In this document: piece by piece, positions 1 through 6,982 of the stretch
Layout of the letters: every line of letters begins with the position of its first letter
Numbering within the stretch: the first letter of the stretch is position 1
Assembly (NCBI GenBank): GCA_002401225.1
Contig: NVSM01000063.1
Span: forward strand, 1 to 11,438
Direction: 5' to 3'
DNA: 11,438 nucleotides
From: a bacterium
GTDB lineage: Bacteria; Planctomycetota; Phycisphaerae; Phycisphaerales; UBA1924
Made by a program: the position numbers and the translations under genes
Notes under the pieces: generated by a model
Database searches by the model: none
The model's input: only the letters and a program-made list of their open reading frames with translations
Told to the model about the DNA's origin: nothing

Positions 1-635
1 CATTCCTCTAATGCGCGTGCTCGCTCCTCGTGATCTTTCACCACACCACGCCCGGGAATAGACGTAGCCACGTCAGACCAATAAGTTAATTTGTAACGAT
101 CATCAAAAGGAAAATCAAAAAGCGTTGCCAACATTTGTGTGGTTAGCTCAATTGACACTCTCTTAACCCAATCGATTTCTTCATCCAAAGGCAAACTATC
201 CAGAATTGCACAAGCTCGCGAACGAATTAGCCCTTCAAGATTTTTAAGATTCGATGGCGCAACAACATCCTGCACAACAATACGTTGCTCGTCATGCTTG
301 GGAGGGTCCATAGAAATAAACGAAGGCAAGGTAAATTCTTCAAAAGTATCAACAATGCCAATGGTGGGTTCGGACGAGTAAATGTGAGGCGATGTATCCA
401 CCTCCATGATGTCCTTGAATTTCATGACAGACCAATACGGTCCAACGGCAGATTCTGCACAATAATGAACAGGCTGCTCGTCTCGAAGGCGCTGCATAAA
501 CGGTAGAAATTCGTTGGCTTGCCAAATACCAGGGTGGGACAAATCAATTTTTTCAATAGGCATGGCATAAGGATCTTTCCCTACCATGCTCCATTTGCTT
601 TGCCTGGTTGATTGACTGGTTTGTGTGTCACTCAT
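1..635 (-). CDS. Cytochrome P450, CYP153-like alkane/fatty acid terminal hydroxylase (partial, N-terminal 211 residues)
   Basis: The minus-strand frame is open from an ATG at 635 to the left edge, with an in-frame TAG 9 bases before the ATG fixing the start. The visible N-terminal half reads as a soluble bacterial P450. It has IDLSHPGIW near residue 31, then LRDEQPVHY, GPYWSVMKFKDI, and FISMDPPKHDEQR before helix C, then LIRSRACAILDSLP and ELTTQMLATLFDFP. These segments match the CYP153 family as I remember it; that family hydroxylates terminal carbons of alkanes and related chains using electrons from a ferredoxin and its reductase. The I-helix, ExxR and haem-ligand Cys regions lie beyond the edge, so integrity of the active site cannot be judged. 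Members are about 420-470 residues, so roughly half is present. It follows the ferredoxin gene by 55 bp and is probably co-transcribed with it. No reductase gene is visible. Confidence 0.9.
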   Translation of the reverse strand, partial: MSDTQTSQSTRQSKWSMVGKDPYAMPIEKIDLSHPGIWQANEFLPFMQRLRDEQPVHYCAESAVGPYWSVMKFKDIMEVDTSPHIYSSEPTIGIVDTFEEFTLPSFISMDPPKHDEQRIVVQDVVAPSNLKNLEGLIRSRACAILDSLPLDEEIDWVKRVSIELTTQMLATLFDFPFDDRYKLTYWSDVATSIPGRGVVKDHEERARALEE

Positions 636-651
636 GAATCTTATCTAACTC

Positions 652-687
652 TTTATTTCCACTATTTCCACTATTGCCATTATTGCC
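652..687. repeat. Four imperfect 9-bp tandem repeats between ferredoxin and P450 genes
   Basis: Four 9-base units follow one another: tttatttcc, actatttcc, actattgcc, attattgcc. They fill most of the gap between the ferredoxin stop codon and the P450 start. Read on the minus strand in the ferredoxin frame they encode repeating Gly-Asn-Asn/Ser triplets. The repeat may be a length-variable spacer; any function is inference. Confidence 0.75.
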
Positions 688-690
688 GCG

Positions 691-1011
691 CTAGAACTGA
701 AACTCAGGCGTAGTAACCACCAGCCCATCAAGCTCATCTGTCACGGTAATTTGGCAAGACAACCGGGAATTGTCTTTACGGTCGCTGCTTAAGCTCAACA
801 TGGCTTCTTCCGTAGGTTCAACAGTGCCTGTTTTGCCCAGCCAATCTTCTTTGATATAAACATGACAAGTGGCACAGGAGCAGGAACCGCCACAGTCTGC
901 ATCAATTCCCGGAACGCCATTATTAACCGCTGCCAGCATTAGCGACGCGCCTGCGTCGACCTCCACCTTATGTTCTGTGCCATCGTGCTCTATGAATAAA
1001 ATGTTAACCAT
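691..1011 (-). CDS. 2Fe-2S ferredoxin, adrenodoxin/putidaredoxin type
   Basis: A 106-residue electron carrier of normal length for the class. The cluster ligands follow the adrenodoxin spacing C-x5-C-x2-C-x36-C: Cys40, Cys46, Cys49 and Cys86, with an additional Cys44 inside the loop (DCGGSCSCATCH). The SRLSCQI segment carrying the last ligand is typical of P450-partner ferredoxins. The likely role is to pass electrons one at a time from an NAD(P)H-dependent ferredoxin reductase, not seen here, to the P450 encoded next on the same strand. The ATG at 1011 is supported by a purine-rich AGGAAGG about 10 bases upstream. The frame continues for 20 sense codons after the TAG stop and ends in a TGA that overlaps the P450 start, which is unusual. 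Confidence 0.93.
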   Translation of the reverse strand: MVNILFIEHDGTEHKVEVDAGASLMLAAVNNGVPGIDADCGGSCSCATCHVYIKEDWLGKTGTVEPTEEAMLSLSSDRKDNSRLSCQITVTDELDGLVVTTPEFQF

Positions 1012-1064
1012 TAACCCAAGCCCTTCCTACTGCCAAATTTGAAGGCGCAACAATAACACGAGTA

Positions 1065-1152
1065 AAAGGGGTGGTAACGGATATTTTTCAGTAATGATGC
1101 TGCCTGAACGCCGCTCAGGAGTTGGTTAAAATTTATCCGTTACCACCCCTTT
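1065..1152. promoter_or_regulatory. Perfect 19-bp inverted repeat in the divergent control region
   Basis: Arm one (1065-1083) is aaaggggtggtaacggata and arm two (1134-1152) is its exact reverse complement, separated by 50 bases. In the sense direction of each flanking gene the same element, tatccgttaccaccccttt, is found 53 bases before the ferredoxin start on one side and 71 bases before the quinoprotein dehydrogenase start on the other. This layout suggests paired binding sites for one regulator controlling both divergent units. A small cctga/tcagg dyad (1103-1119) sits in the spacer. The regulator is unknown. Confidence 0.7.
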
Positions 1153-1173
1153 AAACATGCTTAAATGAGCAAT

Positions 1174-1188
1174 ACAGTGATGCACTGT
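1174..1188. promoter_or_regulatory. 15-bp palindrome upstream of quinoprotein dehydrogenase gene, candidate operator
   Basis: acagtg and cactgt are perfect 6-base arms around atg, ending 35 bases before the dehydrogenase start codon. The size and position suit a dimeric repressor site over or just after the promoter. No clear -35/-10 pair was found beside it, so this is a candidate only. Confidence 0.4.
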
Positions 1189-1223
1189 TTGAGAACACGA
1201 CCACATCGAATCCGGAGAGTCAG

Positions 1224-3167
1224 ATGATAATAATAAAACGATTAATTTCACCATTCATTATAATCGTGGGGGCAATTGCTTATGCTCCGTTAGCCCTGAG
1301 CCAGCCCGGCACCAGCGTATACGAGGGAGACTGGCCGAATATTCACGGCAATGAATTTTCTCAGCGTTATTCACCACTTGACCAAATTAACGCCGACAAC
1401 GTTGGCGAACTCGAGATTGCCTGGCGTTTTGCCACGGCGAGCTTCGGGCCCTCTAAGGATTTCACTAACCCGTCAACACCCATTGAAATAGGCGGCGTTT
1501 TATACGCGGATATAGCCAGCACTCGAAATGTAGTAGCGCTGGACGCCACAACGGGACAGGTACTGTGGCTGTATAGACCGCAGGAAGGCGAGCGATTTGA
1601 GCACGCCCCACGCAAAGGCGCTGGCCGTGGTGTATCTTTTTGGAGCGACGGCGACACCTCACGAGTTATAGACGTCTCCCCTGGCTACCATCTAGTTTCA
1701 CTGGATGCCAAAACCGGCATTCCAGACCCGAATTTTGGCGATAACGGTATCGTGGACTTAATGGTAGGCCTGAGAAATACCATTGACCCCAGATACCCCA
1801 ATATCGATATCGGCCTTTCAGCACCGCCCTTCGTCATGAATGACGTTATTGTTATAGGAGCAGCGCATTCAACAGGCGGCCGACCTCGATCTAAGTCTAA
1901 TGTCAAAGGTGATATACGCGGCTTCGATGTGCGTACTGGTGAGCTTCTGTGGACCTTTCATACTATTCCCGCACAAGGTGAATATGGCATCGAATCCTGG
2001 CTTGGTAATGGCGTGGAATTTACTGGCAATACCGGTGTATGGGCGCCCATTTCGGGTGATCCAGAACTGGGTCTTGTCTATTTACCTGTAGAAGATCCCA
2101 CAGGTGACTACTTCGGTGCTGACCGACCTGGTGCCAATCTGTTTTCCAGTAGCTTAGTTGCGGTAGATGTGAAAACTGGCGAGCGTAAATGGCACTATCA
2201 GTTTGTGCACCATGACATTTGGGACTGGGACGTTCCTTCTGCGCCAGTGCTTGCCGATTTGCCTAACGGTCGTAAGGTTGTCATGTCGGTTACTAAACAA
2301 GCCTTTGTCTATGCTTTCGACAGACTGACCGGCGAGCCTGTTTGGCCGATTGTAGAACAACCAGTACCAGCAGGAGACGTACCCGGAGAATGGTACTCCC
2401 CCACTCAACCCTTTCCGACTCGTCCAGCGCCTTTCGACCGACAGGGTTTTACCGAAGATGACATGATAGATTTTACGCCAGAGCTTCGCGCGCTGGCGCT
2501 GGAAGCCGTTGCAGACTTTCGCCTCAGCCCCAGCTTGTTTACGCCGCCATCTCTAACGGAAGCAACTGACGGTACCCGTGGCAGACTTGGATTACCCTCT
2601 TCCACCGGCGGTGCCAACTGGGAGGGTTCTACCCTTGATCCAGAAACAGGGATTCTGTACGTACCATCAAGAACCGTACTGCAGGTATTGTCATTGGCAA
2701 AAAACCCGGAATCAGACCTCGACCTCAGCCAGGGTTTTGGCGTACGTGTTCCGCGAGTTCAGGGGCTGGATATCGTCAAACCGCCTTACGGCCGCATTAC
2801 CGCGATTGATATGAACACCGGCGATCATCTGTGGATGATAGCCAATGCCGACACACCGGAGCGCATCACTAATCATCCGATGCTCGAGGGCATTGATATT
2901 CCACGCACAGGTGTACCGACACGGTCAGGTGTTTTAGTAACTAAAACGTTATTGTTCCAGAGTGAGGGTACCGGTGCCGCCGGAGCCAGCCCCATTTTAC
3001 GAGCCATCGACAAGCAAACCGGTGAAATTATTGCCGAAATAGATTTGCCATTTAATCAAACTGGATTGCCCTTTACCTATGAGCACGATGGCAAGCAATA
3101 CGTAGCCATGTTCATTGGTGGCGGAGGCAGTGATGGCGCCGAGTTAATTGCTTACTCGCTGCCTTAA
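1224..3167 (+). CDS. Exported PQQ-dependent (quinoprotein) alcohol/polyol/glucose dehydrogenase
   Basis: A 647-residue periplasmic quinoprotein. Residues 1-26 form a basic then hydrophobic signal peptide with likely cleavage after ALS. The mature protein has beta-propeller tryptophan-docking repeats of the form xxDxxTGxxxW: VALDATTGQVLW (about 104-115), GFDVRTGELLW, VAVDVKTGERKW, YAFDRLTGEPVW and TAIDMNTGDHLW. HHDIWDWDVP (329-338) and GGANWEGS (462-469) are typical of the family and bracket the PQQ site. The whole protein contains no cysteine, so it lacks both the vicinal Cys-Cys ring of methanol dehydrogenases and a haem c CxxCH site. That points to the glucose/polyol/alcohol dehydrogenase branch, with electrons passed to quinone or a separate cytochrome. 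GGAGAG lies just before the ATG. It starts a plus-strand run with the SapC gene 38 bp later. The substrate is not settled; an alcohol from the neighbouring P450 is attractive but inferred. Confidence 0.92.
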   Translation: MIIIKRLISPFIIIVGAIAYAPLALSQPGTSVYEGDWPNIHGNEFSQRYSPLDQINADNVGELEIAWRFATASFGPSKDFTNPSTPIEIGGVLYADIASTRNVVALDATTGQVLWLYRPQEGERFEHAPRKGAGRGVSFWSDGDTSRVIDVSPGYHLVSLDAKTGIPDPNFGDNGIVDLMVGLRNTIDPRYPNIDIGLSAPPFVMNDVIVIGAAHSTGGRPRSKSNVKGDIRGFDVRTGELLWTFHTIPAQGEYGIESWLGNGVEFTGNTGVWAPISGDPELGLVYLPVEDPTGDYFGADRPGANLFSSSLVAVDVKTGERKWHYQFVHHDIWDWDVPSAPVLADLPNGRKVVMSVTKQAFVYAFDRLTGEPVWPIVEQPVPAGDVPGEWYSPTQPFPTRPAPFDRQGFTEDDMIDFTPELRALALEAVADFRLSPSLFTPPSLTEATDGTRGRLGLPSSTGGANWEGSTLDPETGILYVPSRTVLQVLSLAKNPESDLDLSQGFGVRVPRVQGLDIVKPPYGRITAIDMNTGDHLWMIANADTPERITNHPMLEGIDIPRTGVPTRSGVLVTKTLLFQSEGTGAAGASPILRAIDKQTGEIIAEIDLPFNQTGLPFTYEHDGKQYVAMFIGGGGSDGAELIAYSLP

Positions 3168-3205
3168 CTTACGAATTGAAAAAAATTAAACAGGTTAATT
3201 AAAAT

Positions 3206-3931
3206 ATGAGTTCCCCCGTACCCTTATTAAACGATAAACATGCCAACTTAAAAGTAATAAGCACTGGCGACTATACGCGCTACAAAGAAAATCACCTGAT
3301 TTCCATAGTTACCCAGGATTTTTTTACTCTGACCGCTGAATTCCCATTGGTGTTTGTAAAAGGCAATGAGGCTAATGAATTTATCCCCGTTGCCATTATG
3401 GGGCTGCGAGAAGGACAAAACCTGTATTGCCAGACCGAGAAATGGATAGGTCAGGTAATTCCACTTAGTTTTGGCAGCGCCCCATTTTCGATAGCACGTA
3501 CCAGCCCAGAAAGCGAAGAATTCGCAGTACTTATAGAAGAAGACAGCCCTCTGGTAAGTGATACCGAAGGCGAAGCACTCTTTACCGAAAGCGGCGAAAG
3601 AACTGAATATCTGGAACGAAGAGTCGAGTCGATGACCCAACTCGCCCAACATATTTTACACACTAAAGCGGTTTGTAAACTCCTGGCTGACAACAAGCTT
3701 TTTTCGACTCAACGCCTACAGCTCAAGCACCGCCCGGATGCGAAAACTTACAACATCGATGGCGTCTATACCGTTAACGAAGAAGCGCTAAATGGTTTGC
3801 CAGATGAAGATTTTTTGAAACTTCGAACCAGTGGATTGCTACCGATGATCTACGCTCATCTGAGTTCTTTGCAACAGCTTCGGCGAATATCACAGATGCA
3901 ATATGAAGCGGATAAGGCAGCTGAGGAATAG
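3206..3931 (+). CDS. SapC-family protein
   Basis: A 241-residue protein with the SapC-family pattern as I know it. An early segment ends in LTAEFPLVFVKG (about 41-53), followed by PVAIMGLREGQNLYC (61-75), and by a C-terminal half with GVYTVNEEALNGLPDEDFLKLRTSGLLPMIYAHLSS in two stretches (186-221). The family name comes from an old link to peptide transport. This protein has no evident signal peptide or membrane span, so it is not a transporter permease in the ordinary sense and its biochemical role is unknown. In aquatic proteobacteria the family often occurs near TonB-dependent receptors and oxidative catabolic genes (recalled, not checked). Here it lies 38 bp after the quinoprotein gene and 54 bp before the dioxygenase gene, so all three are probably co-transcribed. 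The ribosome site is weak (agg 11 bases before ATG). Confidence 0.82.
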   Translation: MSSPVPLLNDKHANLKVISTGDYTRYKENHLISIVTQDFFTLTAEFPLVFVKGNEANEFIPVAIMGLREGQNLYCQTEKWIGQVIPLSFGSAPFSIARTSPESEEFAVLIEEDSPLVSDTEGEALFTESGERTEYLERRVESMTQLAQHILHTKAVCKLLADNKLFSTQRLQLKHRPDAKTYNIDGVYTVNEEALNGLPDEDFLKLRTSGLLPMIYAHLSSLQQLRRISQMQYEADKAAEE

Positions 3932-3985
3932 CTAGCCTGATACCAGAGATCAGCTTCCATCTGCTATAGCTAACCGAGTTAAATC

Positions 3986-4810
3986 ATGTTCACAGTTAAA
4001 CCCATTGCCAATGCGCTAGGCGCTGAACTCAGCGGTGTCGATTTGTGTACTGATTTGACACCAGAGGTTTACGCTGAGATTCGTCGCTTGTTGGTGGAGC
4101 GTCAGGTGATTTTCTTTCGTGATCAGGATATTAGCCCGGCGCAGCACAAGGCGCTGGCAGAATCATTTGGTCCGCTGCAAACACACCCTGCTTATGACAC
4201 GGTTGAAGGTTTTCCTGAGATTACTATTTTGGAAAGCACTGCAGAAAACCCTAGCAAAATTGAAGCCTGGCATACTGACATGACTTTTCGACAGCAACCG
4301 CCTTTGGGCGCGGTGCTGCGTTCTAAAATTTGCCCGCCGGTGGGTGGAGACACGTTGTGGGCCAGTATGACAGCGGCCTATGATGGCTTGTCTGAGCCTA
4401 TGCAAACTCTATTACAAACACTGACAGCCGAGCATGATTTTAGTTTTGGTTTTAAAGAAAGCCTGGCTGAACCAGGCGGCAGAGAACGACTTGCACAGGC
4501 AGTGGCTGACAATCCACCGGTTGTGCATCCGGTAATTCGCACCCATCCTGAAAGCGGCAAGAAAGTCATCTTTGTAAATTGCTTGTTTACCACGCGCATT
4601 CTGGAATTAAGCAAAAAAGAAAGTGAAGCCTTGCTCGGCTTTCTCTACGAACACGTGACTACGCCAGAATACAGTTGTCGATTTAACTGGGAAGAAAACT
4701 GTATTGCAATTTGGGATAATCGCAGCACACAGCACAAACCCATCAATGATTATTTTCCAGCCCATAGACGTCTTGAGCGAATCACCATTGATGGCGATAA
4801 ACCGTATTAG
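3986..4810 (+). CDS. TauD/TfdA-family Fe(II)/2-oxoglutarate-dependent dioxygenase
   Basis: A 274-residue cytosolic oxygenase of family length. The iron triad is His96-x-Asp98 (EAWHTDM) and His250 in WDNRSTQH. Thr123 (GGDTLW) and Arg261, 11 residues after the last His, fit the 2-oxoglutarate contacts of E. coli TauD. Placed on TauD from memory, His67, Tyr70 and Arg265 also fall at sulfonate/taurine-contact positions, so an acidic substrate (a sulfonate, or a carboxylate or sulfate ester as in TfdA or alkylsulfatase relatives) is reasonable. It hydroxylates its substrate while decarboxylating 2-oxoglutarate to succinate; the true substrate is unknown. It is the last gene of the plus-strand run. 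Its stop lies 13 bases from the stop of the convergent amidotransferase gene, leaving no room for a terminator between them. Confidence 0.9.
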   Translation: MFTVKPIANALGAELSGVDLCTDLTPEVYAEIRRLLVERQVIFFRDQDISPAQHKALAESFGPLQTHPAYDTVEGFPEITILESTAENPSKIEAWHTDMTFRQQPPLGAVLRSKICPPVGGDTLWASMTAAYDGLSEPMQTLLQTLTAEHDFSFGFKESLAEPGGRERLAQAVADNPPVVHPVIRTHPESGKKVIFVNCLFTTRILELSKKESEALLGFLYEHVTTPEYSCRFNWEENCIAIWDNRSTQHKPINDYFPAHRRLERITIDGDKPY

Positions 4811-4823
4811 GTTTTCACAATAA

Positions 4824-5525
4824 CTAATCAGCAATAAATTCTAATATCCAGTTAGCAACTTGCTCACTGTTATCTCGTTGCTGCAAAGAATCTACCGCCG
4901 CTTGATACACTGATTCTCCAAATATTTCTCTGCGCATATCAAGCAAGGCTCTGGCATATTCTTTGCTGAATTCCGGATGCCCTTGAAAGCTTAGAATGTG
5001 ATTACCTATAGAAGTCATCGCCATGGGGCAAGACTCGGTACTCGCCAGTAATGTTCCACCTTCTGGTAGTTCCTGCACCTGATCTTTGTGATTGGAAATA
5101 AGCTGGAACGCCGAGCCAGCTGTACCAAACCGCGATGCGTCGCCAGTGAATGTTGTTGTTTGCACGCCAACACACCAGCCCTGCTCTGCCTGAGCTGTCT
5201 TACCGCCCAAGGCTTCGGCGATCAACTGATGCCCAAAGCAAATACCTACGGTTTTTTTCTTCGCCGCGTGTAATTCCCTGACAAAGCTTTTGAGTTTGTT
5301 AATCCACGGCACATCGTCATAAACACTTAGCTTGCTACCGGTAATCACATAGCCATCAACCTCGTTAATGTCCTGGGGATACTCATCGCGTAGAATTTCA
5401 TAAGTTACCAACTCAAGCTTTGGGTCGACTGCCAGCAACAGTTTGGCAAACATATCCGGGTATTCACCATACACAGCGACAAACTCCGGCTTTAGTGCAT
5501 CTGTGTTTAGAATTCCGATTTTCAT
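4824..5525 (-). CDS. Class I glutamine amidotransferase (GMP synthase-like GATase domain)
   Basis: A 233-residue stand-alone class I glutamine amidotransferase fold. The nucleophile is Cys96 in GICFGHQ, and the catalytic His183 and Glu185 lie in FQGHPEF. EVDGYVITGSKLSVYDD (about 55-71) supplies the usual oxyanion strand and turn. The motif is closer to the GuaA-like amidase domain than to the GVCRGxQ form of PuuD-type gamma-glutamyl hydrolases. The reaction is hydrolysis of glutamine or a gamma-glutamyl amide, but no synthetase domain is attached and no partner synthetase is nearby, so the acceptor is unknown. It starts 16 bp after the aldehyde dehydrogenase gene; a Shine-Dalgarno AAAGGA (5538-5543) overlaps that gene's stop codon, a sign of co-transcription and perhaps coupled translation. 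Confidence 0.9.
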   Translation of the reverse strand: MKIGILNTDALKPEFVAVYGEYPDMFAKLLLAVDPKLELVTYEILRDEYPQDINEVDGYVITGSKLSVYDDVPWINKLKSFVRELHAAKKKTVGICFGHQLIAEALGGKTAQAEQGWCVGVQTTTFTGDASRFGTAGSAFQLISNHKDQVQELPEGGTLLASTESCPMAMTSIGNHILSFQGHPEFSKEYARALLDMRREIFGESVYQAAVDSLQQRDNSEQVANWILEFIAD

Positions 5526-5541
5526 TGATTGGGTTATTCCT

Positions 5542-6945
5542 TTAAATCGTTTTCAAATGAAAAGATTTTGCACGAGTCAGTTGATCGTAGCCCAGCTTCG
5601 ATAAAGTAGCACCACGGCCGGTATTTTTTACGCCAGTCCAGGCTAGCGCCGGATCAAGATAGTCACAGCGGTTCATAAACACCGTACCTGTTTGCAGCTG
5701 ATCACCCAGCGCTTCTGCACAATCCAGATCACGCGTCCATATCGATGCCGTTAAGCCCAGGTCGCTGTCATTCATAAGTTGCAAAGCTTGTTCGTCATTT
5801 TTAACCGACATGATACCGACAACTGGCCCAAAGCTTTCATCGCGCATAACTGACATACTATGGTCAACGTTAATCAATACCTGTGGTGCAAGATATGGTG
5901 TGTCTATTTTGTTATTGGCAAATAGAGCAGAGTCGATACAGGCGGTTGCACCCTGAGCAGCTGCTTCACTGATCTGCTTACGCACCCAGTCCGCGGCGGC
6001 GGTTCTTACCATTGGCCCCAGAGTTGTGTCTGCCAACAACGGACTAGCCAGTTGATAATTTTTAACTTGCGCCACATAGGATTCAACAAACTTCGAATAC
6101 AGTGATTCATCTACATAAATTCTTTCTATGCCGCAACAGGATTGACCGGAATTGAAAAAAGCACCATCAACTAATTCGGCTACGCTGTAATCCAGGTCGG
6201 CATCGCTACGCACATAGGCTGGGTCTTTACCCCCCAGTTCTAAGCCAAGGCCAAGAAAAGTGCCAGCGGCTGCTTGTTCAATTTTTTGCCCCGCTGCCAC
6301 CGACCCGGTAAAACAGACAAAATCCACCGCCGCCTGATTAATAATTTTGGCTGTGTTTTCATGGCTTAAATGCAAACACTGTAAAACACCGTCTGGCAGG
6401 CCTGCAGCCTTAAACGCACTGATAAAGTGTTCACCGCACAAAGGTGTTTGAGCCGAGGGCTTTAACAACACACTATTGCCTGCCATTAATGCCGGTATTA
6501 CTGAATTTACCGTAGTGAGCAGCGGGTAATTCCACGGAGCCACTGTAAGTACAATGCCTACGGGATCTCGCCGTATAAACCGTTTAAAGCCCTCTTTTTC
6601 AGTAGGTACTTCATCGGCTAGCGCTTGCTGGGCTATTGAGATCATATAACGCGCCCGTTCCGCCAGGCCGTTTATTTCAAGTCCGCTGTATGCAATGGGG
6701 CGGCCCATCTGCCAGGTGATCTCTTCGGCGATTTGATCCCGCCTGGACTCAAAATATTGCACCGCCAGCTCACAGATAGCTGCCCTGTCATCAATACTGG
6801 TGAGTTGCCACTGCCTTTGCGCCGAGCGTGATAAAACAATAGACTGTTCAATATCACTTTCGCTCGCTAGTGGCCGTTCGGCATATACCGAGCCATCGAT
6901 GGGTGAAATGGTGTGCACTGTTGCGGTTTTTTGACGCTGATTCAT
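5542..6945 (-). CDS. NAD(P)-dependent aldehyde dehydrogenase
   Basis: A 467-residue aldehyde dehydrogenase superfamily enzyme with a complete active site. It has VAPWNYP (Asn139) for the oxyanion hole, KPS (Lys162) for cofactor binding, FTGS of the Rossmann fold, the general base Glu236 in LELGGKDP, the nucleophile Cys270 in FNSGQSCCG (a second Cys follows directly), and ESFGPVVG near the C-terminus. It oxidises an aldehyde to the acid in the cytosol. It is the first gene of an operon with the glutamine amidotransferase. Such pairs can belong to amine or gamma-glutamyl-amine breakdown, but the enzyme could equally take fatty aldehyde from the P450/alcohol dehydrogenase genes. The ATG has no strong ribosome site, yet the domain begins at residue 13, so this start is right or nearly so. 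Confidence 0.93.
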   Translation of the reverse strand: MNQRQKTATVHTISPIDGSVYAERPLASESDIEQSIVLSRSAQRQWQLTSIDDRAAICELAVQYFESRRDQIAEEITWQMGRPIAYSGLEINGLAERARYMISIAQQALADEVPTEKEGFKRFIRRDPVGIVLTVAPWNYPLLTTVNSVIPALMAGNSVLLKPSAQTPLCGEHFISAFKAAGLPDGVLQCLHLSHENTAKIINQAAVDFVCFTGSVAAGQKIEQAAAGTFLGLGLELGGKDPAYVRSDADLDYSVAELVDGAFFNSGQSCCGIERIYVDESLYSKFVESYVAQVKNYQLASPLLADTTLGPMVRTAAADWVRKQISEAAAQGATACIDSALFANNKIDTPYLAPQVLINVDHSMSVMRDESFGPVVGIMSVKNDEQALQLMNDSDLGLTASIWTRDLDCAEALGDQLQTGTVFMNRCDYLDPALAWTGVKNTGRGATLSKLGYDQLTRAKSFHLKTI

Positions 6946-6959
6946 AGAGTTGGTTTAAC
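6931..6959 (+). promoter_or_regulatory. Candidate sigma70 promoter for the AGCS symporter gene
   Basis: ttgacg (6931-6936) and tttaac (6954-6959) are separated by 17 bases, matching 5/6 and 4/6 of the -35 and -10 consensus. Transcription would start near 6966, leaving a very short leader before the ATG at 6983. The promoter lies across the start codon of the divergent aldehyde dehydrogenase gene. Confidence 0.45.
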
Positions 6960-6982
6960 TTAACAAACTAAAAGAATTGAGA

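Noticed and set aside
139..506. Plus-strand open frames of 60-80 codons
   Set aside because: They lie antisense to the P450 coding frame, which has clear family motifs; the peptides show no recognisable features.
1065..1152. The 19-bp inverted repeat as a transcription terminator
   Set aside because: The loop is 50 bases, no T-tract follows on either strand, and it lies between divergent gene starts rather than after genes.
3248..3652. Minus-strand 134-codon open frame
   Set aside because: Antisense shadow of the SapC-family gene, with no motif or start signal.
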